Positions 44,109-53,502 of a DNA stretch of 53,509 bases are shown here, in pieces. Positions within the stretch are counted from its first letter, which is position 1. Each line of letters begins with the position of its first letter. This stretch comes from Gammaproteobacteria bacterium (GTDB taxonomy: Bacteria > Pseudomonadota > Gammaproteobacteria > Pseudomonadales > Azotimanducaceae): assembly GCA_009841615.1 (NCBI GenBank), contig VXLL01000006.1, forward strand, positions 1 through 53,509, read 5' to 3'. A model generated the notes under the pieces. That model saw only the letters and a program-made list of their open reading frames with translations. It did not search any database and was not told where the DNA came from. Both the position numbers and the translations under genes were made by a program.

Positions 44109-45550
44109 GCTTGAGTTCCCCCAACGGTAATCTGATCAATCTTTAACGTGGGTTGACCGACTCCTACTGGAACTCCCTGTCCTTCTTTACCACAAACTCC
44201 AACGCCAAGGTCCAGTTCCAAGTCATTACCAACCATAGAAACTCTGGTCATGATTTCCGGACCATTACCGATCAGCGTCGCACCTTTAACAGGTACTGTG
44301 ATCTTTCCATTTTCAATCAAATAGGCTTCAGTCGCTGAAAACACGAACTGACCTGAAGTGATATCCACCTGTCCACCGCCAAACGTTTTCGCAAATACAC
44401 CTCTTTCCACGCTCTTGACAATTTCTTCCGGATCGCTGTTTCCAGCAAGCATAAATGTGTTCGTCATTCGAGGTAGTGGTTGATGGGCATAGGACTCTCG
44501 ACGTCCGTTCCCAGTACTAGTAACTCCCATGAGCGTAGCGTTCATTTTGTCTTGCATGTATCCTTTTAATACCCCATTTTCGATCAGTACGGTCCTCTGA
44601 CCTGGAGTTCCTTCATCGTCAATTGTTAGCGAACCTCGACGGTTCGGGATCGTGGCGTCGTCAACAATGGTGCACAACGGCGATGCGACGCGTTCTCCAA
44701 TTCGGTTTGAAAACGTCGAAGTGCCTTTGCGATTGAAATCGCCTTCCAACCCGTGTCCGACCGCTTCGTGCAGTAGTACACCAGGCCAACCAGGTCCGAG
44801 AACTACAGGCATGGGTCCTGCTGGAGCATCTACCGCATCAAGATTTACAAGTGCTTGTCGCACTGCTTCGCGTGCAAATTTCTCCGCAGTTTCGTTCTCA
44901 TAAAGCCACGATAAGTCATGCCTTCCGCCACCACCGCAATTTCCATTTTCGCGTCTCCCGTTTTGTTCTACTACGACGGAAACGCCAAAACGTACGAGCG
45001 GACGGACATCGCCGTGATCAGTGCCATCACTTGAGTAAATGTAAGTCGACTCATGATTGGCGTTGATTGAAACCGATACTTCTTTGACACGCGGATCCAA
45101 TGATCGCGCAAATTTATCAATTCGAGACAAGAGTTTGACTTTTTCGTCTTTTGAGATTGAAACAATTGGGTCGATGCCCTCATAGAACTGCGGAATTTGG
45201 CGTTTTACGGGGACGTTTGTGTTTTGAGAACTTCCAACCCGCGCGATTGATCTCGCCGCGCTTGACGTTTGCTCAAGTACGTCAAGTTGAATGTCGTCCG
45301 CGTACGCAAAACCGCTCTTCTCACCACTGATTGCTCGTGCTCCGATACCTCGAGAAACCGAAAAACCGGCACTCTTTACGATACCTTGTTCCAACGCCCA
45401 AGACTCGTTTCGTCTACACTGGAAGAAGAGTTCGCCTCGATCGATTTCACGAGACATCATCCTCGACATCATTGTGTCCAATTGCCTATCTGATATGTCC
45501 CCTGCGGTCAGCAGGTCTTGTTTCGCACTATTTGATACTGTCTCGGTCAT
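44105..45550 (-). CDS. tldD: TldD zinc metalloprotease
   Basis: The 481-residue TldD protein is the catalytic half of the TldD/TldE protease. It shows the zinc motif [18 protein letters not shown] (HExxxH, near residue 260). Surrounding family patterns are [48 protein letters not shown] and the C-terminal [43 protein letters not shown] third ligand Cys is expected in the VCGKEGQ stretch. The ATG starts at 45550. It lies between yhdP and pmbA, with 24 nt upstream to yhdP. Confidence 0.96.
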   Translation of the reverse strand: MTETVSNSAKQDLLTAGDISDRQLDTMMSRMMSREIDRGELFFQCRRNESWALEQGIVKSAGFSVSRGIGARAISGEKSGFAYADDIQLDVLEQTSSAARSIARVGSSQNTNVPVKRQIPQFYEGIDPIVSISKDEKVKLLSRIDKFARSLDPRVKEVSVSINANHESTYIYSSDGTDHGDVRPLVRFGVSVVVEQNGRRENGNCGGGGRHDLSWLYENETAEKFAREAVRQALVNLDAVDAPAGPMPVVLGPGWPGVLLHEAVGHGLEGDFNRKGTSTFSNRIGERVASPLCTIVDDATIPNRRGSLTIDDEGTPGQRTVLIENGVLKGYMQDKMNATLMGVTSTGNGRRESYAHQPLPRMTNTFMLAGNSDPEEIVKSVERGVFAKTFGGGQVDITSGQFVFSATEAYLIENGKITVPVKGATLIGNGPEIMTRVSMVGNDLELDLGVGVCGKEGQGVPVGVGQPTLKIDQITVGGTQA

Positions 45551-45574
45551 TTCTTTGTTCTCCTACGAAAATTT

Positions 45575-48500
45575 TTAATCTTCATTAGTCGTGTTGTCCT
45601 CAGTCGGAGAATCCGATAAGTCATCATTGAAGACGCCGATGAGTTCTATTTCTGGGGTCTCGAAAGTCCCTGCCACTCTGTATTTTGCACTTGCAATTCG
45701 GTTCAATTGAGATTTAAAAATCCTACTACCAATCAACGTTCCAAGAAATGCGGTCGGGTTACCCGTCATCAAGGCAACATACCACTTTAAATTCGTGGAA
45801 AAGGGTAATCTTACGACAACATCCATGGTCACGCTCTCGTCAACCAGATTTGCAGTTCCAGTAAACATTAGTTCAGAACTTGGTCCTTTAATGTGGACCG
45901 GTTCCTGAATCTTTACGATTGACTGGTCCAAGGTAACATCAAACAATATTCGATCAAATTGAAATCCTTTCGCGAACACGGCGGCGGGAACGAAGTCCAT
46001 ACGTTGTATTATTGATGCGATATTGAACATGCTCAGAAGTCGGAGAATGCCTTGACCAGCATCAATCTCTAGCAATGTTCCGTTATTCGCATCGCCATGG
46101 ATTCTTCCGCTCATTTTCAAGGCGTCAACATCAAACGGCGAACCAGGCCAGACTAAGTCACTATTGACAGTGAAGTTCTCACTCTCTATCTCTGCTTCGA
46201 CTTCAAATTTTGGAAGAACTTGTAAGAGATTATCGCCTGAGATGACACCATTGAACCGAGTTTCGTGCTTTTCAGTGTCCCAGACTATTCCAATGTGATC
46301 GCGAGTGTCTAAGGTCACGCCTCGGATGTCTGCAAAGACATTCTGAAGATTTACTTCGCGGTCCGTTGTATCCAGTTCGAACGACCAATTCCCAAATTCT
46401 TCTGCTTCTCCATCCTCGGTGAACATGTACAAGTCTTGTATAGACACATTTATCGGAGGCAGCTGTAAGAAAATGGCTGGATCCATGGGTTCATCATCAG
46501 GAGTGTCGAAAGCACTGAGCCACAACCGCAACTGTTCAACTGATAGTTTCCAATCTTGGCCTTCTGCTCGAGACAGAGATGCGTTCCCTTCTTCTGCAAT
46601 TGCTGTCAGAGCAGAACTGTCGCCCCCAAAAGTACCGTCCAACACTAAGTCGTGCAACTGGAACCGTCCTCGTACAAGTTTGTCGATTCGGAGATCGTCA
46701 AACTCGATGTTCACTCCTGCGGGTAGCGGAGCATCAGACGTCTGGTCGATTGGGAACACGAGCTCAGCGATATTTCCGGTTATGAGCCAGTCCCTAGTTG
46801 ATTGAGTCAATTTAGGTGGAGGCACACCGAGTCCGACACTCCCACGCAACGGCGCACCCTCGCTAGCTTCTGTCCGAACTCTCAATTCGTCCATCGTGAT
46901 GTCCACCTTCAACGGATCGTCGAGTGTGATTTGTACGTGCATAGGACGGTCTCGATCATCCTCTTTGTGGAAGGGCATTGGTAGGGTAAGTGCAACACCG
47001 ACCAAATCGGTGTAAACATTAATCGTAGGAAGAGCTTCACTATTAACAGGAAAAACTATTTCGCCGGAAGCTTGAGTTGTTCCGCTAGCGATCGAGTGAA
47101 TCCAGTCACCTGTAAGATGAGATATCGAGTTTACCGAAGTATTCAGATCAAACGCAAACACTACGTCGGGAGATTCTAAATCGCCATTACGCGTGTTCAA
47201 TTCCAACGAGACAGGGTTGTCTTGATATTTCGCAGAGAGTTGCGAACTCGAAAAATAGTGAGGAAACCGATACCCCACACTCCCGAACATGTCGTCTAGT
47301 TGAATGTTAGCAGTTATGATGTTCAGAGAAACATCCGCTAAAACGATATCGAGCTGTACATCCCACAAATTTTCTTGTTCGGGCTTTAGTGGAATTTTCA
47401 TCGATGCCATCAAGTCAATCGCCCCAGCCCCATCGTACTCCAACGGATCGAAAGGAAGAAGTTCTAAAATCGGTGTTTCCACTAAATAGCTTTGGAGTAT
47501 CAAGAAGTTTGAGTCTGCCGTAAAGTCCAACTCGAGTAATTGTTCCGCGAAGGGTAGATATAGGGTACCCTGCTCAATGTGACTGCCGTGTGTATACGCG
47601 GAAGTGACCTCAATCGTCAGTGCTTCTTGTGTCAACCAGAAGCGTCCCGTACCTTGATCAATTTCCGGCCAATCCTCGAGGAAGGTTACTGCAGCATCGT
47701 CAAAGAGTGCATTGATCTCAAAAGTGCTTGTTCTCTGTTCAAACTCGTCCTCACTCAACACGAACTGTAATCTAGCCTCATTAAACCAAGCTTGATTAAT
47801 CGCGGATTCGATCCAAATGTGAGCTTCTTCTGGTACGAACGAACCTAAATAAGGTTCTAACTGTGTCGTCGAAATACTTGGCGTGTCAAGAGCGAACTTT
47901 ACCCGTTGTCGTCCGCTTGGGAAATACTTGCCAAATTCAACGTTAAAGTCAATCGCGACTGCGTCCGAAGTAGGAATCCAGTGGCCAGACAGTTTGGAAC
48001 CCAGATAGTCTTGCTTCCACATCGATAAGCTTGAAAAATCAACCTTGGTTAAGGAGAGCGGTGCAGATAAAAAACTTGCTTCGTCAATGTCTATCTGTTG
48101 TGTCGTGGTTTCCCCGAGAACTACAGTCCCGCGTCCAGTGAGAACTAAGGAATCCAAGGTCAATGAGGGTATGCCTTCGTATTTTTGTATTTGAAACTGA
48201 TCTACTGTCGTACCATAGATTACGCCCGAACTGTCCAGTACCCACTGTACAGTAGAAAACACACCCGTCGGTTCGAGCCCACCGACCAATTCTCGAATCG
48301 GGTGCCCCGCTACACCAAAAATGTCCATGAAGTTGTTGACAGTCTCTACGGAAACACTATGACTCCATCCGTGGACACTCTGTGTGATGAGATTTTGTCT
48401 TACAAAATGCTCCATCTGGCTGACCACTTCATTGTTGTGATCCACTAAGGACGCGTCTATTCTTCCAGCGGCACCTGACTCTTCAAGACTAAAACTCAAA

Positions 48501-49312
48501 TCTAAAAGTAGTCCTGCAGGAGTATCGAATGGATAAGTTGGTTGAAGATCAATGTTGCCAATCAACGATGCTGACGCTGAGGTCCCATTCATCAATACCT
48601 GTGCGTTTACTACAGTCTCTTCTAGAAAGTTCCAACCAAACAAGCTAGCGGGCACGACAAAATCGTGTGCTTGAACGTTGAGCACACGTTCCTCTGTGCG
48701 CCGCCAAAACCCTCGAGAACTCGCTTCGTAGAGCAACGAAATCGAGCAATGATCGCACTCGCCTAACTCACGAATCGTTGCGTGAACGCGGTATACGTCG
48801 TTTTTCGTTACTGTCCGCAAAAAACCTTCGTGTTCAAAATTACTAGATCCACAAGTTACTGAACTACTAAAAGCCACATCAATGCTGTCGGTATTTCGAA
48901 TAATCTTATCTATGCCAAACAAACCATCTTGAGCACTAGGGAATTCCAGGTTACAAGCAGACTGCTCTGTTACATCCAACGACACTTGCTCGACTTTAAT
49001 TGTGCGAAACACATACGTGTTGCGCCAAAACGAAGCTAACGTATCAAGTTCGGCAGTGATGTCTTTGATACGTAGACTTGAATTGGTAATTTCTGCAATT
49101 TCAATAACGGGATTAATACCGCGCCACCTGACCTTTAGTTCTGAGAACTCTAAACCCTGTTCAGCAAATCTCTGGTTCAGATTGTCAACGTAGTTTGGCG
49201 CAAACAAAGATCCAATACGCGCCACGGTAATCAAGACTGCGAATAGCACAACGAAGATTGCGAGCGTATTGAGGAGTATCTTTAGTAGTAATTTCAGCAC
49301 GATGCGAGCCAT
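45575..49312 (-). CDS. yhdP: AsmA-like envelope protein YhdP (TIGR02099 type)
   Basis: The 1245-residue protein has one N-terminal membrane helix (about residues 5-30, LKILLNTLAIFVVLFAVLITVARIG). The remaining periplasmic part is long and mostly beta. Members of the AsmA-like/TAM superfamily (YhdP, TamB, YdbH) transport phospholipids between the two membranes. The C-terminal region carries the DUF3971/AsmA_2-like pattern LLEIDAGQGILRLLSMFNIASIIQRMDF and VDESVTMDVVVRLPFSTNLKWYVALMTGNPTAFLGTLIGSRIF. A short disordered tail closes it. It sits upstream of tldD as in E. coli. In E. coli maf and rng separate mreD from yhdP, but they are missing here. Confidence 0.95.
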   Translation of the reverse strand: MARIVLKLLLKILLNTLAIFVVLFAVLITVARIGSLFAPNYVDNLNQRFAEQGLEFSELKVRWRGINPVIEIAEITNSSLRIKDITAELDTLASFWRNTYVFRTIKVEQVSLDVTEQSACNLEFPSAQDGLFGIDKIIRNTDSIDVAFSSSVTCGSSNFEHEGFLRTVTKNDVYRVHATIRELGECDHCSISLLYEASSRGFWRRTEERVLNVQAHDFVVPASLFGWNFLEETVVNAQVLMNGTSASASLIGNIDLQPTYPFDTPAGLLLDLSFSLEESGAAGRIDASLVDHNNEVVSQMEHFVRQNLITQSVHGWSHSVSVETVNNFMDIFGVAGHPIRELVGGLEPTGVFSTVQWVLDSSGVIYGTTVDQFQIQKYEGIPSLTLDSLVLTGRGTVVLGETTTQQIDIDEASFLSAPLSLTKVDFSSLSMWKQDYLGSKLSGHWIPTSDAVAIDFNVEFGKYFPSGRQRVKFALDTPSISTTQLEPYLGSFVPEEAHIWIESAINQAWFNEARLQFVLSEDEFEQRTSTFEINALFDDAAVTFLEDWPEIDQGTGRFWLTQEALTIEVTSAYTHGSHIEQGTLYLPFAEQLLELDFTADSNFLILQSYLVETPILELLPFDPLEYDGAGAIDLMASMKIPLKPEQENLWDVQLDIVLADVSLNIITANIQLDDMFGSVGYRFPHYFSSSQLSAKYQDNPVSLELNTRNGDLESPDVVFAFDLNTSVNSISHLTGDWIHSIASGTTQASGEIVFPVNSEALPTINVYTDLVGVALTLPMPFHKEDDRDRPMHVQITLDDPLKVDITMDELRVRTEASEGAPLRGSVGLGVPPPKLTQSTRDWLITGNIAELVFPIDQTSDAPLPAGVNIEFDDLRIDKLVRGRFQLHDLVLDGTFGGDSSALTAIAEEGNASLSRAEGQDWKLSVEQLRLWLSAFDTPDDEPMDPAIFLQLPPINVSIQDLYMFTEDGEAEEFGNWSFELDTTDREVNLQNVFADIRGVTLDTRDHIGIVWDTEKHETRFNGVISGDNLLQVLPKFEVEAEIESENFTVNSDLVWPGSPFDVDALKMSGRIHGDANNGTLLEIDAGQGILRLLSMFNIASIIQRMDFVPAAVFAKGFQFDRILFDVTLDQSIVKIQEPVHIKGPSSELMFTGTANLVDESVTMDVVVRLPFSTNLKWYVALMTGNPTAFLGTLIGSRIFKSQLNRIASAKYRVAGTFETPEIELIGVFNDDLSDSPTEDNTTNED

Positions 49313-49413
49313 TGACTCTTAGTTAAAAAATTCGGTTTCAATTTTGATAACCAGGTCTAACGTTCAAGGATGTGCCCTCCAGTGTGTATCCCTTTTTGTG
49401 ACTGATTGAACAT

Positions 49414-49926
49414 TCAGAAAGAAACTTCTGTTTGTTCAGAAGCTAACCAACGGTCAAGCAGAAAAACCACAAGAACCCAAGTCACCAGCGTTCCTATCAC
49501 TGAGTATACGAGAACAAGTGGTGAAGGCAACGTAGTATCAGCGAACCACATGAGGCTCAAATACCTTACAACTTCAGCACAAATGTTCGCTATTCCCAAT
49601 CCAGCCAATTGAAATCTTAGTATTGCCTTATTCTCTCGTTTGGGAATCTTCATTCCTAGATAGGTAATTAGACAAAGAATAAATGAATTCAATCCGAACG
49701 GATACGCCAATAATGTGTCGAGAAAGAATCCAGTCGCGAATGGTATCAGCAGTGAAACTGAAGTATTGGTATTGGAAGCCCAATAGAAACACACCAACAA
49801 CGCGACATTGGGTGTAAAGTAATTAACGAATTCTGGTAAAAACGCCAAACTGTTAAATGCAGAAACAAAGACACTCAAAGACGCGGTGATGATAAAACCG
49901 ATGTTATTCCGCGGGAGTTTCAGCAA
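49414..49926 (-). CDS. mreD: Rod shape-determining protein MreD
   Basis: MreD is an inner-membrane protein of the elongasome. The 170-residue product is almost entirely hydrophobic, with about five membrane helices: FIITASLSVFVSAFNSL, VALLVCFYWAS, SLLIPFATGFFLDTLLAYPFGLNSFILCLITYLGM, LAGLGIANICAEVVRYLS and LVYSVIGTLVTWVLVVFLLDRW. The FGLNSF motif in the second half is typical. TTG 49926 lies within the 3' end of mreC (23-nt overlap), and no better start is nearby, so coupling is likely. Confidence 0.9.
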   Translation of the reverse strand: MLKLPRNNIGFIITASLSVFVSAFNSLAFLPEFVNYFTPNVALLVCFYWASNTNTSVSLLIPFATGFFLDTLLAYPFGLNSFILCLITYLGMKIPKRENKAILRFQLAGLGIANICAEVVRYLSLMWFADTTLPSPLVLVYSVIGTLVTWVLVVFLLDRWLASEQTEVSF

Positions 49927-50743
49927 ACGATGCTCCCGTAAGAATCAGAATATATCGTCGGCGTTGAAGTTCGGCACTTGGTTCGATGGTCACCCGAACT
50001 GCAACCCCAGCTTCGTCGGGTTCGCGTGTAGTAACTACGCCGACAGGGTAGCCGTACGGAAATGTACCGCCTAATCCAGAAGTGATTAACAAGTCACCTT
50101 CTGCGATGTCCGCTGTTACTTCAACATGTTCAAGTGTGAGATGTTTCGAATCTCCTACGCCGGTAAGTACTGCATGGAGTCCAGATCTCTCCACTCTGAT
50201 CGGTACCGCGATGCGCTTATCTGTGATCATCAACACTCTACTTGTATAAGGGAGCACTTCAACCACTTGGCCAAAGACTCCCGTAGCGTCAAGCACTGCA
50301 GAGCCCTCTTCTATTCCGTGTGCTATTCCCCGATTTAAAGTTACTTCGTCCCTCGCGGGGGAAACTAAAGGAGCGGCCAATTCGGCGATCACATAGGAAA
50401 TCGTGGGTTCCCGAATTCGAAAGCCAAGTACTTCCCGTAGTTCAATATTGGATGCTTCCAATGCACGAAGCTGAGAATTGAGTGCAGACATTTGCTCGTT
50501 CTCAACTTCTAACATCTCAATACGCTCTAAGAGTTCGTTGCGATCACTCAAGTAACGTTTTGAGAACCTGAGAACATCTTCGTACCCATTCGCAACACGC
50601 TGCACACCAAGAGTTATCCAAGTAGTAAATTGCCGCGGATGATTAACAATGTTAGTAAAGTGCTCTAGGCAAATAGAGAGCACACATATGCATAGAAGTA
50701 CCGACAAAGTGTGGATATTCGACGTTTGAGACGCGGCGGACAC
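49904..50743 (-). CDS. mreC: Rod shape-determining protein MreC
   Basis: MreC is a bitopic inner-membrane scaffold of the elongasome. The 279-residue protein has an N-terminal helix (about 12-30, LSVLLCICVLSICLEHF). A coiled coil follows (about 55-95, RYLSDRNELLERIEMLEVENEQMSALNSQLRALEASNIELREVLGF). The beta-barrel periplasmic domain has VLDATGVFGQVVEVLPYTSRVLMITDKRIAVPIRVERSGLHAVLTG, EGDLLITSGLGGTFPYGYPVGVV. It uses GTG 50743. It overlaps mreD by 23 nt and follows mreB after about 108 nt. Confidence 0.95.
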   Translation of the reverse strand: MSAASQTSNIHTLSVLLCICVLSICLEHFTNIVNHPRQFTTWITLGVQRVANGYEDVLRFSKRYLSDRNELLERIEMLEVENEQMSALNSQLRALEASNIELREVLGFRIREPTISYVIAELAAPLVSPARDEVTLNRGIAHGIEEGSAVLDATGVFGQVVEVLPYTSRVLMITDKRIAVPIRVERSGLHAVLTGVGDSKHLTLEHVEVTADIAEGDLLITSGLGGTFPYGYPVGVVTTREPDEAGVAVRVTIEPSAELQRRRYILILTGASFAETPAE

Positions 50744-50851
50744 TTACGTAATAAACCACCTATTTAGCATCGTCGAACTCGCTTAAGTCTTGTTGTATTC
50801 CTTGCCGTATTTATATGGCCCAACTCAATTACAGGAGCTGGGTCTGTAAGA

Positions 50852-51874
50852 CTAAATAACCAAACTGTCTAAGTAGTCGAACTCAAGAATCTGACCACAA
50901 CCTTTTGCGACACAGGACAGGGGTTCATCGGCCACCAGCACCGGCATGCCTGTTTCTCGTTTCAATAACTCATCTAAGCCATTCAGTAGAGCTCCGCCAC
51001 CTGTCAACATGATACCGCTATTCGCGATATCGGCTGCAAGTTCTGGTGGGCATCGTTGTAAGACTGACAACACCGCTCCGACAACTTTCGTTGTGGCTGA
51101 CGAATAGAGTGCTTCGACCATGTCGTCGCTGTTGAGTCTAAAGGTACGAGGGATTCCCTGAGCTAGATCGTGCCCGATAACAGTTACTTCTTGTACTTCA
51201 TCGACAGAAATTGCCGTACCGATTTGAATCTTGATTTGTTCGGCCGTAGTCTCCCCGATAACGCAACCCTCCTTCCGACGTACGTATTGGATTACTGCAT
51301 TATTAAACTCATCCCCACCGACACGGATACTCTCGGAAACAACAATGCCGTTTAAGGCAATGATCGCGATATCAGTGGTTCCACCCCCAATATCTACAAC
51401 CATTGAACCCGTGGCATCTTGAATGTTGAGTTCAGCGCCGACGGCAGCAGCCAATGGCTCTTCTATGAGAAACACTTCGCGTGCTCCCGCACCAAGTACC
51501 GTGTCTTTTATCGCTTTCTTTTCAACTTCTGTAGATTTACATGGCATACAGACCAGCACTCGAGGACTCCCTGAAAAGAACTTGTTACCAGTCGCACGTT
51601 CCATAAAGTACCGCAACATCGTGCTAGTGGCTCGAAAATCTGCTATGTGCCCGTCTTTCATTGGCCTGGTGACGAGAATCGCGTCGGGGGTCCTACCCAG
51701 CATTGTTCTAGCTTTCTTCCCTAACGCAACAATAGAGTTGTCGTTTACGCGAGTAGCTACTACTGAAGGTTCGTCGAGGACCACCCCTTTATTCTTGACA
51801 AATATCAATGTGTTCGCCGTACCCAAATCTATAGACATATCAGGGGAGAATAGACCGCGGATGGTTTTCAACAT
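50852..51874 (-). CDS. mreB: Rod shape-determining actin homologue MreB
   Basis: MreB polymerises along the inner membrane and organises lateral wall synthesis. The 340-residue protein begins MLKTIRGLFSPDMSIDLGTANTLIF (membrane-binding helix and phosphate-1 motif). Then come TRPMKDGHIADF, VCMPCKSTEVEKKAIKDTVLGAGAREVFLIEEPLAAAVGA, VVDIGGGTTDIAIIALNG (phosphate-2), MLTGGGALLNGLDELLKRETGMPV (adenosine motif) and PLSCVAKGCGQILE. The start is ATG 51874. MreB leads the mreBCD operon; its promoter must lie in the 336-nt region upstream. Confidence 0.98.
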   Translation of the reverse strand: MLKTIRGLFSPDMSIDLGTANTLIFVKNKGVVLDEPSVVATRVNDNSIVALGKKARTMLGRTPDAILVTRPMKDGHIADFRATSTMLRYFMERATGNKFFSGSPRVLVCMPCKSTEVEKKAIKDTVLGAGAREVFLIEEPLAAAVGAELNIQDATGSMVVDIGGGTTDIAIIALNGIVVSESIRVGGDEFNNAVIQYVRRKEGCVIGETTAEQIKIQIGTAISVDEVQEVTVIGHDLAQGIPRTFRLNSDDMVEALYSSATTKVVGAVLSVLQRCPPELAADIANSGIMLTGGGALLNGLDELLKRETGMPVLVADEPLSCVAKGCGQILEFDYLDSLVI

Positions 51875-52210
51875 AATTTGCTACTTTCTTCTAGTCGTTT
51901 CAATTTACGAGATGGTGTAAACGCGCAAAGGGACGTCTAGGGAACCTGTAGTCAGCTCGTCCGGGCAGAAATTGACGATGTGTAATTGCGCGAGATACTT
52001 GGTGGACGGTTAGGTCAGGTTAATATCATAAAAGAAACTCTGTCAGTTGCAATATGTTAGTTCGCGTAATGCAATAATTCCATACAGATAGAGTCAAAAC
52101 ATCGCACAATTACGAAAAAATCAATATCGCTTCTCACTACCCTGTACGATTTCCCTCGAAATTCTATTACTGGGGTTAAATTCTTCGTCCGTTTGGCAAC
52201 TTAGACAACA
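51875..52210. other. Divergent mreB / gatC regulatory region
   Basis: This 336-nt region between divergently transcribed genes must hold the promoters of mreBCD and of the gat operon. No gene is seen. A weak gatC-side candidate is TTGCAA (52047-52052) with AATAAT (52073-52078), spacing longer than optimal. A copy of TGCAATAAT could serve as an extended -10. No riboswitch or terminator is recognised. The gatC TTG start lacks a visible ribosome site, so the region immediately upstream is unusual. Confidence 0.5.
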
Positions 52211-52495
52211 TTGAATTCAAAGATATTAAATGAACTCAGCGCACACTGCGCGTTCGCGTTGAATGACGAACAAAAAGAGAGAATGGTTGCTGATTTAAAA
52301 CTAATTTTGGATTATGTCAACCAAGTACACACCGTTCCCACTGACGGAATCGATCCACTAGTACACCCGATCGATATTGGATATTTACGGAAGTTAGATG
52401 AACCGGAAACTTCACATGTCGAAAACTTGACAGAAACTGAATCTATAGAGAAGGCTGAAGACTTCTACGTTGTACCAAAAGTAATCGAACCTTAG
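52211..52495 (+). CDS. gatC: Asp-tRNA(Asn)/Glu-tRNA(Gln) amidotransferase subunit C
   Basis: GatC stabilises the GatA-GatB complex that amidates mischarged tRNAs. The 94-residue protein has the family pattern ILDYVNQVHTVPTDGIDPLVHPIDIGYLRKL and ends with the typical VVPKVIEP. A TTG at 52211 is the only in-frame start before the upstream stop at 52202. No ribosome site is visible, so it may be leaderless or poorly translated. The stop TAG shares its last base with the GTG start of gatA (TAGTG). GatCAB presence implies that at least one of AsnRS or GlnRS is bypassed. Confidence 0.92.
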   Translation: MNSKILNELSAHCAFALNDEQKERMVADLKLILDYVNQVHTVPTDGIDPLVHPIDIGYLRKLDEPETSHVENLTETESIEKAEDFYVVPKVIEP

Positions 52496-53502
52496 TGGAC
52501 CCATACCTATCTCTCAAGCAATTACGACGATTGCTCGATAGCAAACAGATGACTGCGGAGGAGTTGTGCCGTTATTTTCTCGATCGAATCGCGCAGTTTG
52601 ACCAACAGACAAACAGTTTCATATCCGTCGACCCGGAGCAAGTACTCGCCGAAGCTAAGGGCGCGGACGAGACTATGGATAGAGGCGACAACGGACAACT
52701 AACGGGCATACCGGTGGCACACAAGGACAACTTCTGCGTCCGAGGACAACGAACTTCGTGCTGTTCAAATCTACTGCGTACTTTCATCTCGCCCTATGAT
52801 GCGACAATCGTCAAAAATATTTCAAAAGAAGGTGGTGTCTATTTCGGTAAAACCAATATGGACGAGTTTGCCATGGGAACTAGCAATAAAACGAGTGCTT
52901 GGGGACCAGTCCGAAACCCTTGGAACTTAAGCAGAGTCCCTGGAGGTTCTTCGGGTGGGTCGGCGGCGGCCGTTGCTGCCGGTTTCGTTCCGGTCGCTAC
53001 CGGTTCCGACACGGGTGGTTCAATCCGCCAACCAGCTTCGTTCTGCGGTGTCACAGGTTTCAAACCGACATACGGTCGCTTATCGCGTTATGGCATGATC
53101 GCGTTCGCGTCGAGCCTAGATCAAGCGGGTACACTCACCCGTACCGCACAAGATGCCGCCACAATGTTTCAAATAATGCAGGGGCATGATCCACGGGACG
53201 CGACAAGTGCATTGTCATCGGGTGACAAGAATGTACCTGTAAAGCACCCGTTAACTATCGGTTATTCTGCTTCCCTTTTACAGGATCTCGATTCCGACAT
53301 CGTTAAGCGTATCGAAGCATCTCGTAATACACTCGAACAGCTGGGGCAAAAGTTCGTGGATGTAGAAGTATTTGACCAAGATCTCGCACTATCCAGTTAT
53401 TACATTATTTCTTGTGCCGAAGCCTCTTCGAACCTTGCCCGTTCTGCCGGCATGCGATTTGGTTCTCGAGCGAAGTCAGGGTCGTCCATTCATGTGTTGT
53501 AG
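52495..53502 (+). CDS. gatA: Asp-tRNA(Asn)/Glu-tRNA(Gln) amidotransferase subunit A (premature stop near window end)
   Basis: GatA is the amidase that releases ammonia from glutamine. The first 335 codons are a good GatA. The catalytic triad of the amidase-signature family is present: Lys in VAHKDNFCVRG, Ser in TGSDTGGSIRQPA, and Ser of the glycine-rich PGGSSGGSAAAVAAGF. The lid region GRLSRYGMIAFASSLDQAG and the later YYIISCAEASSNLARSAGMRFG also match. The frame then ends at TAG 53500-53502, about 150 residues short of the family length. Supplying one base after TTG-TA would read VLYGK in place of VL-stop, like the family's next segment (LYxxSR). A frameshift is thus more likely than a real truncation; the rest lies beyond the window. 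The start is GTG 52495. Confidence 0.88.
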   Translation: MDPYLSLKQLRRLLDSKQMTAEELCRYFLDRIAQFDQQTNSFISVDPEQVLAEAKGADETMDRGDNGQLTGIPVAHKDNFCVRGQRTSCCSNLLRTFISPYDATIVKNISKEGGVYFGKTNMDEFAMGTSNKTSAWGPVRNPWNLSRVPGGSSGGSAAAVAAGFVPVATGSDTGGSIRQPASFCGVTGFKPTYGRLSRYGMIAFASSLDQAGTLTRTAQDAATMFQIMQGHDPRDATSALSSGDKNVPVKHPLTIGYSASLLQDLDSDIVKRIEASRNTLEQLGQKFVDVEVFDQDLALSSYYIISCAEASSNLARSAGMRFGSRAKSGSSIHVL

